A stretch of DNA of 64,000 nt from an uncultured Clostridia bacterium (lineage in GTDB: Bacteria > Bacillota > Clostridia > Oscillospirales > Ruminococcaceae): the NCBI GenBank assembly GCA_945923775.1, contig CAMELR010000006.1, forward strand, positions 1 to 64,000. Direction: 5' to 3'. Position numbers and translations under genes: made by a program. Below the pieces are notes generated by a model. That model ran no database searches. It was not told the origin of the DNA and worked only from the letters and a program-made list of their open reading frames with translations. Position 1 is the first letter of the stretch. Each line of letters starts with the position of its first letter. Shown here in pieces: positions 15,332-23,497 of the stretch.

Positions 15332-16234
15332 TTGAACTATTCCCAACTGATCGCTGCCTGCCGGAACGACGGCATTCCCTGCGAGGAAAACGCGGCGCTC
15401 GCGCCATATACTTCCATGAAGATAGGCGGCGCCTGCGACCTGCTCGTAAAAACCGCTGACGAGAAGCAGCTCCTGACCGTGCTCAGGCTCTGCTGCAGCG
15501 ATAATATCCCGCATTTTATCCTCGGCAGGGGGAGCAACCTGTTGGTAAGCTCCGCAGGCTGGCGCGGGGCTGTGATCCTGCTTTCCGGCGAGAAGCCGGA
15601 GGTCGAGGTGCGCGGGAACACCCTCACCGCCTGGGCGGGAGTTCCGCTGTACGCGCTGTGTTCCGCAGCGCTGGAGCACTCGCTGACCGGGCTGGAGTTT
15701 GCGTACGGCATTCCCGGCTCCCTGGGCGGAGCGCTCTACATGAACGCCGGGGCGTACGGCGGCGAGATGAAGGACGTCGTGACCTCCTGCCGGTACGTCG
15801 GCGGCGACGGGGAGATACACGAGATGTCCGCCGCGGAAATGCAGCTTACCTACCGTCACAGCGTTTTCAGCGGGAGCAGCATGGTTATAACCTCGGTCAC
15901 GATGGAACTCGCCCCCGGCAACAAGGCTGAGATAAAATCCCGCATGGAGGAGCTTATGCAGCGCCGCCGCGACAAGCAGCCGCTGAACTTCCCGAGCTGC
16001 GGAAGCACGTTCAAGCGCCCGGAGGGGTACTTTGCAGCCGCGCTCATAGAGGAGTGCGGTCTGAAGGGATTCACCGTCGGGGGAGCGCAGGTAAGCGAGA
16101 AGCACAGCGGGTTTGTAATCAACCGTGACCACGCTACATTTGAGGACGTTATGGCGGTGGTGAACGAGGTAAAGCGCGTAGTTCTCGAGAAGAAGGGCGT
16201 TGAGCTGGAATGCGAAATGCTGATCCTTCAATAG
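15332..16234 (+). CDS. murB: UDP-N-acetylenolpyruvoylglucosamine reductase
   Basis: Second step of UDP-MurNAc synthesis for peptidoglycan: NADPH-dependent reduction of the enolpyruvyl group on FAD. 300 residues. FAD motifs YTSMKIGGACDLLV and LGRGSNLLVSSAGWRGAVI, the GLEFAYGIPGSLGGALYMNA core, catalytic Ser in SCGSTFKRPEGYFA and a C-terminal Glu in the ELECEM region. The TTG at 15332 follows GGAGG by 7 bases and is a better start than codons further upstream. rapZ follows after 30 bases, a common Firmicutes neighbour. Confidence 0.95.
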   Translation: MNYSQLIAACRNDGIPCEENAALAPYTSMKIGGACDLLVKTADEKQLLTVLRLCCSDNIPHFILGRGSNLLVSSAGWRGAVILLSGEKPEVEVRGNTLTAWAGVPLYALCSAALEHSLTGLEFAYGIPGSLGGALYMNAGAYGGEMKDVVTSCRYVGGDGEIHEMSAAEMQLTYRHSVFSGSSMVITSVTMELAPGNKAEIKSRMEELMQRRRDKQPLNFPSCGSTFKRPEGYFAAALIEECGLKGFTVGGAQVSEKHSGFVINRDHATFEDVMAVVNEVKRVVLEKKGVELECEMLILQ

Positions 16235-16264
16235 CAGTTACCTGACCCAGAAAAGGAGCAACAG

Positions 16265-17122
16265 ATGGAATTCGTTATAGTGACCGGGCTTTCCGGCTCG
16301 GGTAAATCCTCGGTGATGAAGGCGCTGGAGGACATCGGTTTTTTCTGCATAGATAACATGCCGCCGCAGCTTATCCCGGATTTTGCCGCGATGTGCAATG
16401 AAAACGCCGAGATAACAAAGGTCGCGATAGTTACTGATATACGCGGCGGCGCGATGTTTTTTAAGCTGGAAGAGTGCATTACGAAGCTGCATATCTGCGG
16501 AATAGACGTAAAGGTGCTGTTCCTGGAGGCTTCCCGCGAGGTGCTGATGAAGCGCTACAAGGAGACCCGCCGCAAGCACCCGCTCGACGAGGTATCCGGC
16601 GGAGATATCGGCAAGGCTATCGACGCGGAAGCGGAGCTTCTCAGCAAGATACGCCTCAACGCCGACTACATAATTGATTCCACGATGCTCAGCACGGGGC
16701 AGCTCAAGGAGCAGATCGCGGGTCTGTTCCTCGAGAAGGCTTCTGATGGAATGATCGTTAGCTGCATGTCGTTCGGGTTCAAGTACGGCTCGCCGCAGGA
16801 GGCTGACCTTGTTTTCGACGTCCGCTGCCTGCCGAATCCGTTCTACGTTCCGGAGCTTAAGCACAAGACCGGGCTTGAAAAGGAAGTGCAGGATTACGTT
16901 ATGAGCTTCCCGCAGTCGCAGGAGCTCCGGGACAAGCTGTTCGACCTGATATCCTTCCTGATTCCGCACTACGTCACCGAGGGCAAGAGCCGTCTTGTCA
17001 TCGCGTTCGGCTGCACCGGCGGAAAGCACCGCAGCGTTACATTCGCGGAGCTAACCGCGGCGTACCTCCGGGAGAAGGGGCTGAGGGTCAGAACTCTCCA
17101 CCGCGACGCAGAAAAGAAATAA
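16265..17122 (+). CDS. rapZ: RapZ/YvcJ-family nucleotide-binding protein
   Basis: 285 residues with an N-terminal P-loop kinase-like domain (GLSGSGKSSVMKALED) and a C-terminal domain with SFGFKYGSPQEADLVFDVRC and FGCTGGKHRSVTFAE. In Enterobacteria RapZ controls glucosamine-6-phosphate synthase through a small RNA; in Firmicutes YvcJ hydrolyses GTP and affects competence, and its target is less clear. In many Firmicutes rapZ is followed by yvcK and whiA; here it is not, and a DUF1232 gene follows after a terminator. Confidence 0.93.
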   Translation: MEFVIVTGLSGSGKSSVMKALEDIGFFCIDNMPPQLIPDFAAMCNENAEITKVAIVTDIRGGAMFFKLEECITKLHICGIDVKVLFLEASREVLMKRYKETRRKHPLDEVSGGDIGKAIDAEAELLSKIRLNADYIIDSTMLSTGQLKEQIAGLFLEKASDGMIVSCMSFGFKYGSPQEADLVFDVRCLPNPFYVPELKHKTGLEKEVQDYVMSFPQSQELRDKLFDLISFLIPHYVTEGKSRLVIAFGCTGGKHRSVTFAELTAAYLREKGLRVRTLHRDAEKK

Positions 17123-17125
17123 CAG

Positions 17126-17153
17126 AATGGACGGAGCTACTCCGTCCATTTTT
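17126..17153 (+). terminator. Terminator after rapZ
   Basis: ATGGACGGAG and TCCGTCCAT pair around CTAC, followed by TTTTTG. Confidence 0.7.
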
Positions 17154-17173
17154 GCAGGCTGTGAGGTGAGATC

Positions 17174-17542
17174 GTGTCACTGAAAGAACGCGCCGGGAAG
17201 CTGAAGCGGGATATCCCGGCGGTATTCCTGTGTTTAAAAGATAAGGAGACGCCGCTCCTGGCAAAGGTGATGGCGGCGGTCACGGTGGCGTACGCGCTTT
17301 CGCCGGTAGATCTCATTCCGGACTTCATACCTGTGCTGGGTCAGCTTGACGACCTGATACTGGTTCCGGCGCTCACGGCGCTTACAGTAAAGCTGATTCC
17401 CGCCGAGGTTTGGGAGCGGTGCCGCGCCAGTTCAGAGAACATGTGGCAGGACGGCAAGCCGAAAAAATGGTACTATGCGCTGCCGATAATCGCAGTCTGG
17501 CTGCTGGTGATATGGCTGATAGTCCGGGCGGTGTTTTTCTGA
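17174..17542 (+). CDS. YkvA/DUF1232 membrane protein
   Basis: 122 residues. The DUF1232 core PLLAKVMAAVTVAYALSPVD followed by LIPDFIPVLGQLDDLI is typical: short amphipathic and hydrophobic helices with the SPxDLIPDFIP motif. A second hydrophobic segment near the C-terminus (ALPIIAVWLLVIWLIVRAVF) makes it a membrane protein. GTG start at 17174 with GAGGTGAG upstream. Function is unknown for the family. Confidence 0.85.
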   Translation: MSLKERAGKLKRDIPAVFLCLKDKETPLLAKVMAAVTVAYALSPVDLIPDFIPVLGQLDDLILVPALTALTVKLIPAEVWERCRASSENMWQDGKPKKWYYALPIIAVWLLVIWLIVRAVFF

Positions 17543-17577
17543 ACTCAGAGCGCGCTTCAGCGTTCCGCTGATATGAT

Positions 17578-17615
17578 AAAAGGCAGGAGCCATAATGCTC
17601 CTGCCTGTAATTTTT
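17578..17615. terminator. Bidirectional terminator, DUF1232 gene and MATE gene
   Basis: GGCAGGAGC and GCTCCTGCC pair around a 6-base loop between convergent genes. TGTAATTTTT follows on the plus strand and TTTTATC on the minus strand. Confidence 0.75.
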
Positions 17616-17617
17616 GT

Positions 17618-18961
17618 TTATTTCTTAGCTTCTGACTGCAGCTTTACCGACTTCTTATAAATGAACAGCGAGATAACGGCGGTTATAAGTTCTGTTACCC
17701 AGAATGCGTTCCAGACGCCGTTTGCTTCAAATGCGCGGCTGAGCAGGAACGCCGCCGGAATTATCACCACAATGAACCTGCAAAGCGAGATTATAAGCGA
17801 CGGAATTCCCTTGCCAAGCCCTTCAAGCGAACCAGAGGCCGTAACGGATACCGACGACACGATAAATCCCGCGCTGATTATGCGCAGAGCGGTCTCTCCG
17901 GCAGCGATGACGTCAGGGCTGTCGGTGAACATTCCCATTAGCTGACCGGGTATCAGCAGGCAGATGGCGGTGCCGACCGTCATAATACCGCAGCTCATTA
18001 GCAGAACAATGCGGAAAAGCTGGCTGACGCGCCTATATTCTCCGGCGCCGTAGTTGTAGCCGATAAGCGGGCGCATTCCCTGGATTATTCCGCTTGTAGG
18101 GAGATACAGGAAGGTTTGCAGCTTGTAGTATATTCCCAGAACCAGGACGTACACCTCGGAAAACGCCGCCAGAATCGCGTTCAGCGCGGAGATGAGTATT
18201 GACGGCAGCGCGAGGTTCAGCGCCGCGGGAACCCCTATGGAATACAGCCTGCCTATCATTCTGCCGTCGGGGCAGAGGTGCTTTCTGCTGAGTTTCACGC
18301 TTATCGGGCGCAGGAAGTACACGACGATATAAATTGCAAGCGAAATGCTCTGACCGATTCCGGAGGCAAGCGCCGCGCCCTCGATACCCATTTCGGGGAA
18401 ACCCCAGCCGAAGATCATCATAGGGTCGAGGATAATGTTGACGATACAGCCGCACAGCAGGCTTACCATTGATGTTTTCATGCTGCCGACCGCCTGGAAT
18501 ATCTTCTCGAACGCCATGCCGAGATTTATCACGACTGAGAACAGAAACGCGATATTAGAGTACTCAAGCCCAAGCCGAATTACCTCCTGGTCGTTGGTGA
18601 ACGCTCCGAGGAACGGCGGCATTATCAGAATGCTGACAACGGTGAGGATAACTCCGTGAATAGCGGCAAGAAGCACTCCGAGCGTAGCGGCGCGGTCGGC
18701 GCGCTCCTTGTCGCCCGCGCCGGAGTAGAATGCGATCACGGCGTTTATTCCCACTCCGAAGCCGATACCGGCGGCGTTGATAAAATTCTGCACCGGGAAC
18801 ACCAGCGACAGCGCTGTCATTGCGCTGTCGCTTATTTTGGCGACGAACAGGCTGTCTACGATGTTGTACAGCGAGTTCACAAGCATTGAAATTACCATCG
18901 GCAGCGCCATTGAAAGCAGCAGCGGCAGCACCGGTTTTTCCTTCATAAAGGTGTTGTCCAT
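17618..18961 (-). CDS. MATE-family efflux transporter
   Basis: 447 residues with 12 predicted membrane helices in two homologous halves, beginning PVLPLLLSMALPMVISMLVN; the typical MATE segment SLYNIVDSLFVAK follows. Cation-coupled export of drugs or metabolites is the family role; substrate unknown. ATG at 18961 has TAGGAGG 5 bases upstream; a longer frame to 19000 would start inside the terminator stem of the leader and is rejected. Expression may be attenuated: a strong promoter is followed by a leader carrying a terminator hairpin and a short reading frame. Confidence 0.88.
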   Translation of the reverse strand: MDNTFMKEKPVLPLLLSMALPMVISMLVNSLYNIVDSLFVAKISDSAMTALSLVFPVQNFINAAGIGFGVGINAVIAFYSGAGDKERADRAATLGVLLAAIHGVILTVVSILIMPPFLGAFTNDQEVIRLGLEYSNIAFLFSVVINLGMAFEKIFQAVGSMKTSMVSLLCGCIVNIILDPMMIFGWGFPEMGIEGAALASGIGQSISLAIYIVVYFLRPISVKLSRKHLCPDGRMIGRLYSIGVPAALNLALPSILISALNAILAAFSEVYVLVLGIYYKLQTFLYLPTSGIIQGMRPLIGYNYGAGEYRRVSQLFRIVLLMSCGIMTVGTAICLLIPGQLMGMFTDSPDVIAAGETALRIISAGFIVSSVSVTASGSLEGLGKGIPSLIISLCRFIVVIIPAAFLLSRAFEANGVWNAFWVTELITAVISLFIYKKSVKLQSEAKK

Positions 18962-18962
18962 T

Positions 18963-19052
18963 TTACCTCCTACCCGGAAAATCGCACAAAAAAACCACAC
19001 AGCACATGCTGTGTGGCGAAAAGGGGAGCGCGTCCGGAAAAATCCACATCAT
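18963..19052 (-). CDS. Candidate 29-residue leader peptide before the MATE gene
   Basis: ATG at 19052 opens a frame (start MMWIFPDALPFSPHSMCC, end DFPGRR) that runs through the terminator hairpin and stops with TAA two bases before the MATE ATG, so the MATE ribosome site lies inside it. The stop and start would allow coupling. Its own ribosome site is weak (GCGACGT). It contains two adjacent Cys codons and a Trp in the stem region. No homologue is known to me; a chance frame remains possible. Confidence 0.35.
   Translation of the reverse strand: MMWIFPDALPFSPHSMCCVVFLCDFPGRR
18986..19016 (-). terminator. Leader terminator (attenuator) of the MATE gene
   Basis: CCACACAGCA and TGCTGTGTGG pair perfectly over 10 bp around a 2-base loop (18995-19016) and are followed on the minus strand by T7. 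It lies between the promoter and the MATE ribosome site, where it would stop most transcripts unless it is bypassed. Confidence 0.7.
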
Positions 19053-19067
19053 AATTTTACGTCGCTT

Positions 19068-19096
19068 ATTATAACACACAATACAGAGGTTGTCAA
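19068..19096 (-). promoter_or_regulatory. Consensus promoter of the MATE gene
   Basis: TTGACA (19091-19096), exactly 17 bases, TATAAT (19068-19073) on the minus strand. Leader of about 100 bases. Confidence 0.8.
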
Positions 19097-19100
19097 TTGT

Positions 19101-19142
19101 GAAAAATACACAAATTATCCCCGCGGGTGTTCCGCGGGGATA
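19101..19142 (-). terminator. Terminator after cotH
   Basis: TATCCCCGCGG and CCGCGGGGATA form an 11-bp stem with a 5-base loop (19116-19142), followed on the minus strand by ATTTGTGTATTTTTC. The T-tract is interrupted. Confidence 0.65.
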
Positions 19143-19145
19143 TGT

Positions 19146-20570
19146 TTATAGATTTTCGTCGATCCACTTTGCGCGATTGTTGATGAACTTCCTGAGATAC
19201 AGCACCTGGTCGAGATAGGTGTTGTAGTTCTTCATCGTCAGCGGCTGGAATCCGTTTGCCACGCCCAGGGTGTTCCAAATCTCGAAGTTCTCCTCGGCGG
19301 AGGGTACCACCATCGGCTTGTAGGTGTCTATGGCGCCGAGCGCTGCGTTCACCATCGTGTCGCGGACCTCGTTCCAGCGTGCGCGCGCCTTGCTCCGGAA
19401 ATCCTCGTCGGTCATGAGGTAGTTGAACCATGTAACGCCGATGTAGCTGCTGCTGTCCATGCTGCCTATCGTAGCCCAGTCGTCGTACTTCGGATTATCC
19501 ATGTACATATTGCCGAAGGCGAGGTCGAAGTCCCATATAGGCCCCATTTCAAGGCGGCTGAGGGTGGGCTTTGTTATGTAGCAGCTCCGGCGGAAGCAGG
19601 AGTCGAGATTGTAGCTCAGCTCATGCACCAGGAACCAGTCAATGAAGCTGTCTACGTTGATGTATTTTTCGTAGCCGTCCAGGGTGGTTATCGCTGTATC
19701 GGCCTTGCACATGTAGTCGTAGATGAAGTCGAAGTGCTTCTGCGTCCACTGGTAGTCAGCCTGGGGATCCTCCTCGGTGTCGGGGCTTTTTATCTTGATG
19801 TTCACTCCGCAGCCGGAGGGCAGATTGAAGTAATTCCAGCCTTCCTTGTCGGTGGAGGGGTCTGCGCCGCCTATTTCAAGGAGGTATCCGGTCTCGACAT
19901 TTGCGAGGCTGTCGTCTATCGCAAGCCGCGAGGTCTTGACCTCAAGCTGCTCGCCGAGCGTGTAAACGCCCTGATATATCCCGTTCATGTAGACGTCAAC
20001 CGGGATAGCGTGCGGCACGAAACGGAAGCTCCCGAGGGAACGCGCCATTTCAAACGCGGTGGTGTTCCTCAGCAGGGATTCGTCCGCGTAATTCGCGAGG
20101 AGCACCCAGCGCTTCGCCTCGGACATTCCAAGCAGTGACGCTTTGTCGTCCAGCTTGATTTTGTAGGGCTTCTTCGGCCATTCCCAGGTGGAGTGGCCTC
20201 TGCCGCGTATCTTTCCGGTGAGCACTTCTGTGCTTTCGTACCTACCGCTTGTCATTCCGGCGTCTATCTGAATCGTGCAGTCGGCGTATTCCTCCTTGGT
20301 GATCGCCGACGGGTCGTCGGTGGTGAGGTAGACTGCGGGTATCAGCTTGTCGGTCTCCTGACCGAAGCTGCCGGGAATCTCGCGGAGCATAACGCTCCAG
20401 TCGTCGGAGCGGGGAGTATAATTCGCGGGGATATATTCATCGGAGATCGGGATAACGCGACCCTCTCCGTCGCGGGTATATTTATCAACGCTTTCCGTGC
20501 CTGGCTTGGAGCAGCCGCTTATCAGCATTATAGCTGCGAGTGCTGCGGCGCAGATCTGCCTGAATTTCAC
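19146..20570 (-). CDS. CotH-kinase-family lipoprotein
   Basis: 474 residues. Signal peptide and lipobox LISGC put it on the outer face of the membrane. The CotH fold is recognisable from GRGHSTWEWPKKPYKIKLD, NYADESLLRN, and the metal-binding GPIWDFDLAFGN. Spore-coat CotH of Bacillus is a protein kinase; secreted members in Clostridia and in cellulosome-forming Ruminococcus are of unknown substrate. GTG start at 20570 behind GGAGGTG. It is monocistronic with its own promoter and terminator. Confidence 0.85.
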   Translation of the reverse strand: MKFRQICAAALAAIMLISGCSKPGTESVDKYTRDGEGRVIPISDEYIPANYTPRSDDWSVMLREIPGSFGQETDKLIPAVYLTTDDPSAITKEEYADCTIQIDAGMTSGRYESTEVLTGKIRGRGHSTWEWPKKPYKIKLDDKASLLGMSEAKRWVLLANYADESLLRNTTAFEMARSLGSFRFVPHAIPVDVYMNGIYQGVYTLGEQLEVKTSRLAIDDSLANVETGYLLEIGGADPSTDKEGWNYFNLPSGCGVNIKIKSPDTEEDPQADYQWTQKHFDFIYDYMCKADTAITTLDGYEKYINVDSFIDWFLVHELSYNLDSCFRRSCYITKPTLSRLEMGPIWDFDLAFGNMYMDNPKYDDWATIGSMDSSSYIGVTWFNYLMTDEDFRSKARARWNEVRDTMVNAALGAIDTYKPMVVPSAEENFEIWNTLGVANGFQPLTMKNYNTYLDQVLYLRKFINNRAKWIDENL

Positions 20571-20607
20571 AACAAAGCACCTCCGGGAAATCAGTTCTCA
20601 TACACTA

Positions 20608-20636
20608 ATTATATACTATTCTCTATTTTCTGTCAA
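20608..20636 (-). promoter_or_regulatory. Consensus promoter of cotH
   Basis: TTGACA (20631-20636), 17 bases, TATAAT (20608-20613) on the minus strand. Confidence 0.8.
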
Positions 20637-20701
20637 CAAGATTTCATATTTTTGTAGGATATACAAAATCCGCGCCTTCGCTTATGTATAATATTTCAAA
20701 G

Positions 20702-20730
20702 AAAAACCGGAGCATTCCGCCCCGGTTTTA
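20702..20730 (-). terminator. Terminator after the aspS-sigma-membrane protein unit
   Basis: On the minus strand AAACCGGGG and CTCCGGTTT pair with a small internal mismatch and are followed by TTTCTTT. Confidence 0.65.
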
Positions 20731-20732
20731 GT

Positions 20733-22979
20733 TCAATTCAGGATCTTTTCTCCGCTCAGGAGCTTCAGACCGCCGTCAACAGCGGCCGCGCCGGTGTAGC
20801 CTGTCTTGTCGTCGTAGAGGGTGTGCAGGCTGCGGGAACGTCCAAGCTCCGCGAATTCGTCGACGACTGAAACGCCGTCGAAGTAGCGGTAAGCCGCGCC
20901 GGAGCAGTCCGTGCCGTTTATCACGAAGCAGTTTGCTCCGCTGAACCGGAAGCTTTCCAGCTCGGAAGCGGTCAGCGCCTTGGCAAAGCTGTCCGCCTGG
21001 ACTGCCTTTCCGCTTTCCAGTTTGTACAGGGTCAGCGTGATACCCGTTTTGCTGACTGCGCCGCAGAGCGCGTAATCTCCACTTACCACGCCGTCAGCCG
21101 ACGTGAGGTCGAGCGCCTTCGGGGAGGACGTATCTGAGATATCCACTGCCATCACGGTGGAGCCGCCGCTGCCTACATACACTACATTTCCGCTTATCCG
21201 GAGCTGATCTATCTCCCCGCCGGTGGTGAACGCCGCGAGCGGCTTCAGGGCGCTGTCCCTGAGGTACACGGTAACGCCGCCGTCTGATTTCTCAGCGTCG
21301 GCGATTACTCCGTTTCCTGCCGCGCAGGCGGTGATCTCCGGGAGTGCCGCGCTTACAAGGCTGCCGCTGTCAGCCGTGAGTTCAGCGGAGCCGTTTTCGC
21401 GGGACATTGCGGCGGTGAAGCTCTCCGCGCCGCTGTATATCGGGGAGCCGAGCGCGGCAAGGCGCTTTTTCTGCTCGCCGTTTTCGGCGGCGTACTCGCC
21501 CCAGACCGCGTAGCTGCAACCGTCCGCCGAGCCGCTCACCGCGATCTCAGCAGGGGAGAATGCGGTCCGCTGACCGTTCTTAGAGCCGTACGGGAGGTAC
21601 TCAAGCATGTCGTCCACGGTGAACGACTTCGTGAATCCCGGCGTGTAAACGCTTCCGAGCCGAATGACGTCCCCGCCGCAGAAAATATCAGTGAGCGTTC
21701 CGGACTGCCCGTATCTCCAGGTTTCGCCGCTGCCGTCCACGCCCGTGAGACCGCACTCCGTATCGCCGGAGTACACCGCGGTAACGCCAGAATCAGTCTG
21801 CACGACCTTTACGAATTCCGCGCCCTCCGGCGGGAACACCTGAGCCGCGAGAGTTCCGGAATCCAGCGCGTAAACGCTTATCCCGTCAGGTTCCGCAGAC
21901 CATAGCGTGTTTCCGCTGCTGAATACGCCGAGCTCCTCGCCGGAGCTTATCAGCATATCGCCGAAAACCTGCTCGTTTTTTGACAGTTTCTGCGTGTTTC
22001 CGCTGCTTATTCTGCCGTTTGTGTACGCGGTGTAAATTTCCGAGAAAACCGCCGCGTTATCGGAAGCAAACTGGAAATCACCTCCGGAGCTTCCCGGAGA
22101 TGTGAATCCGAGAATATCCATCAGCGGGCCAAGCGCGAACAGAACCGCCGCTCCGGCGGCTGCGGCTATGATCGCATTCCTGCGCGCCTTCGGGGAATCC
22201 TCCTTGACCTCCGCGGGCTGCTCGGTCTCCGTTTCGGGAGCCGCTTCCTCTTTCCGGCGCTTTCTCTGCCGGGCGGTGTACTTTTCCTCAGGTTCATCCT
22301 CGATCTCCGCAGCTATTCCGAGTTCCTCCGCGAGGTCGTCGATGGTGCGTTTTTTCTGCCGCGCGGTCAGCACCGGAGCTTCCTGCACGGGTGATTCGTC
22401 CTCGGAGGGTTCCTCGGTGCGGCGCTTTCTCTGGCGCGCTGTCCGGACGGGTCTGGGCGGTTCTGAGGGCTCAGCCGGCTCAGTGGTTTCAGCAGGCTCT
22501 TCCGGAGCGGATTCCTCCGCTGCGGGGGCTTCCTGTTCAGCCGATTCCGCAGTTTCAGCCGGAACTTGCGGCTCGGGCTGTTCTTCCTGCCGGGACTCAG
22601 CCGCCGCTTCCAGCTCGCCGGAGTCTATACGCATGGTTATGGTGTGCTCCCAGAGCTGACGCGCGGTGTAGAGCATACGGGTGTAGTCCTTCGGCGTAAG
22701 CCCGGAGCTTTCCAGCGTGACAATGAGCGTTTGCAGGTTCATATCCGGGTGCTGCTCGATTTTTGAGACCGCTTCCTCGGGAGCGCCGCAGCCCTTGAGC
22801 AGGTACAGAAAGTCCGCCGAGCCTATCCCGAGGGAGCGCAGGCGGTTCAGAAATGTGAACGCGTCCAGCTCCGGCGGGGCGGCGTTTTCGTCCATAAGGC
22901 ACACCGCGATGTTCTGCGGGAGTAGGCTCTCGGGGATAACTTTTTCAAGCATAAGGCTGCGTATTTCGGAAACCGTCAC
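20733..22979 (-). CDS. Single-pass membrane protein with TARQRKRR repeats and propeller-like outer domain
   Basis: 748 residues, family not recognised. Residues 1-125 form a helical domain. Residues 125-267 are Glu/Pro/Ala-rich and carry three basic repeats, TARQRKRR (180-187), TARQKKR (205-211) and TARQRKRR (235-242); a fourth TARQ occurs at 105. One membrane segment spans about 268-290 (AIIAAAAGAAVLFALGPLMD). The remaining 450 residues, predicted outside, are rich in short beta repeats ending in G-D/S turns, like a beta-propeller. The gene follows a sigma-factor gene by 31 bases, so an anti-sigma or signalling partner role is plausible; this is inference. No extracytoplasmic catalytic motif seen. 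Confidence 0.7.
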   Translation of the reverse strand: MTVSEIRSLMLEKVIPESLLPQNIAVCLMDENAAPPELDAFTFLNRLRSLGIGSADFLYLLKGCGAPEEAVSKIEQHPDMNLQTLIVTLESSGLTPKDYTRMLYTARQLWEHTITMRIDSGELEAAAESRQEEQPEPQVPAETAESAEQEAPAAEESAPEEPAETTEPAEPSEPPRPVRTARQRKRRTEEPSEDESPVQEAPVLTARQKKRTIDDLAEELGIAAEIEDEPEEKYTARQRKRRKEEAAPETETEQPAEVKEDSPKARRNAIIAAAAGAAVLFALGPLMDILGFTSPGSSGGDFQFASDNAAVFSEIYTAYTNGRISSGNTQKLSKNEQVFGDMLISSGEELGVFSSGNTLWSAEPDGISVYALDSGTLAAQVFPPEGAEFVKVVQTDSGVTAVYSGDTECGLTGVDGSGETWRYGQSGTLTDIFCGGDVIRLGSVYTPGFTKSFTVDDMLEYLPYGSKNGQRTAFSPAEIAVSGSADGCSYAVWGEYAAENGEQKKRLAALGSPIYSGAESFTAAMSRENGSAELTADSGSLVSAALPEITACAAGNGVIADAEKSDGGVTVYLRDSALKPLAAFTTGGEIDQLRISGNVVYVGSGGSTVMAVDISDTSSPKALDLTSADGVVSGDYALCGAVSKTGITLTLYKLESGKAVQADSFAKALTASELESFRFSGANCFVINGTDCSGAAYRYFDGVSVVDEFAELGRSRSLHTLYDDKTGYTGAAAVDGGLKLLSGEKILN

Positions 22980-23010
22980 CGGCGTTCACCTCCTGTTCTG
23001 TATTTGTCGT

Positions 23011-23478
23011 TCAGTCAAGCTCGAATGCGGTCAGCACCTTTTCGAGGGTCTTGTTTACCGCCGTGGAGCTCAGCCCGGTGAAAAGCGATATTTCGTCCGG
23101 CTGGAGCTTCGCACCGATGTACATGCTCGCCACAAGGCGCTCAGCCTCGCTGAGTCTGGAGAATTCAGCGCGTATGTCGAAGCCGCCGCTTTCCTGAATC
23201 GGCTGCACGGGGGATTCCCGGAGCTTTGTGCGTATCCGCGCACAGAGGTTCCGGAACATGAACGCCCGGAAAGCCTCCTCGCTGCGGAGCTTATTTATCG
23301 TGGTCATACCGTCCCGGGCGGAGGCTGTGACCAGCTCCACCGCGTCGGCGTCATCGCAGAGGGTATAAAAAGCGGTGTAGTACATCTCGCGGTAGACCGT
23401 CTCGTAGAGCCGCGCGAACGCTTTTGTACCGCCGTTTGCCGCAAGCTCTGAAAGTTCCTTGTATTCCCGCTTATCCAT
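23011..23478 (-). CDS. Small sigma-70-family (ECF-like) factor
   Basis: 155 residues. Region 2 is visible in KAFARLYETVYREMYYTAFY with DADAVELV and EAFRAFMFRNLCARI; region 4 in LSEAERLVASMYIGAKLQPD followed by EISLFTGLSSTAVNKTLEKV, the helix-turn-helix that reads the -35 box. Both regions are diverged from textbook ECF factors, and the acidic region 2.2 is weak. It starts 19 bases after the aspS stop and is followed after 31 bases by the large membrane protein, so aspS, sigma and membrane protein share a transcript. No autoregulated promoter lies directly before it. Confidence 0.75.
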   Translation of the reverse strand: MDKREYKELSELAANGGTKAFARLYETVYREMYYTAFYTLCDDADAVELVTASARDGMTTINKLRSEEAFRAFMFRNLCARIRTKLRESPVQPIQESGGFDIRAEFSRLSEAERLVASMYIGAKLQPDEISLFTGLSSTAVNKTLEKVLTAFELD

Positions 23479-23497
23479 AACTACACCGCCTGTTGAA

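Noticed and set aside
18962-19000. Longer N-terminus for the MATE protein
   Set aside because: It would begin inside the leader terminator stem, whereas ATG at 18961 has a TAGGAGG site at proper distance.
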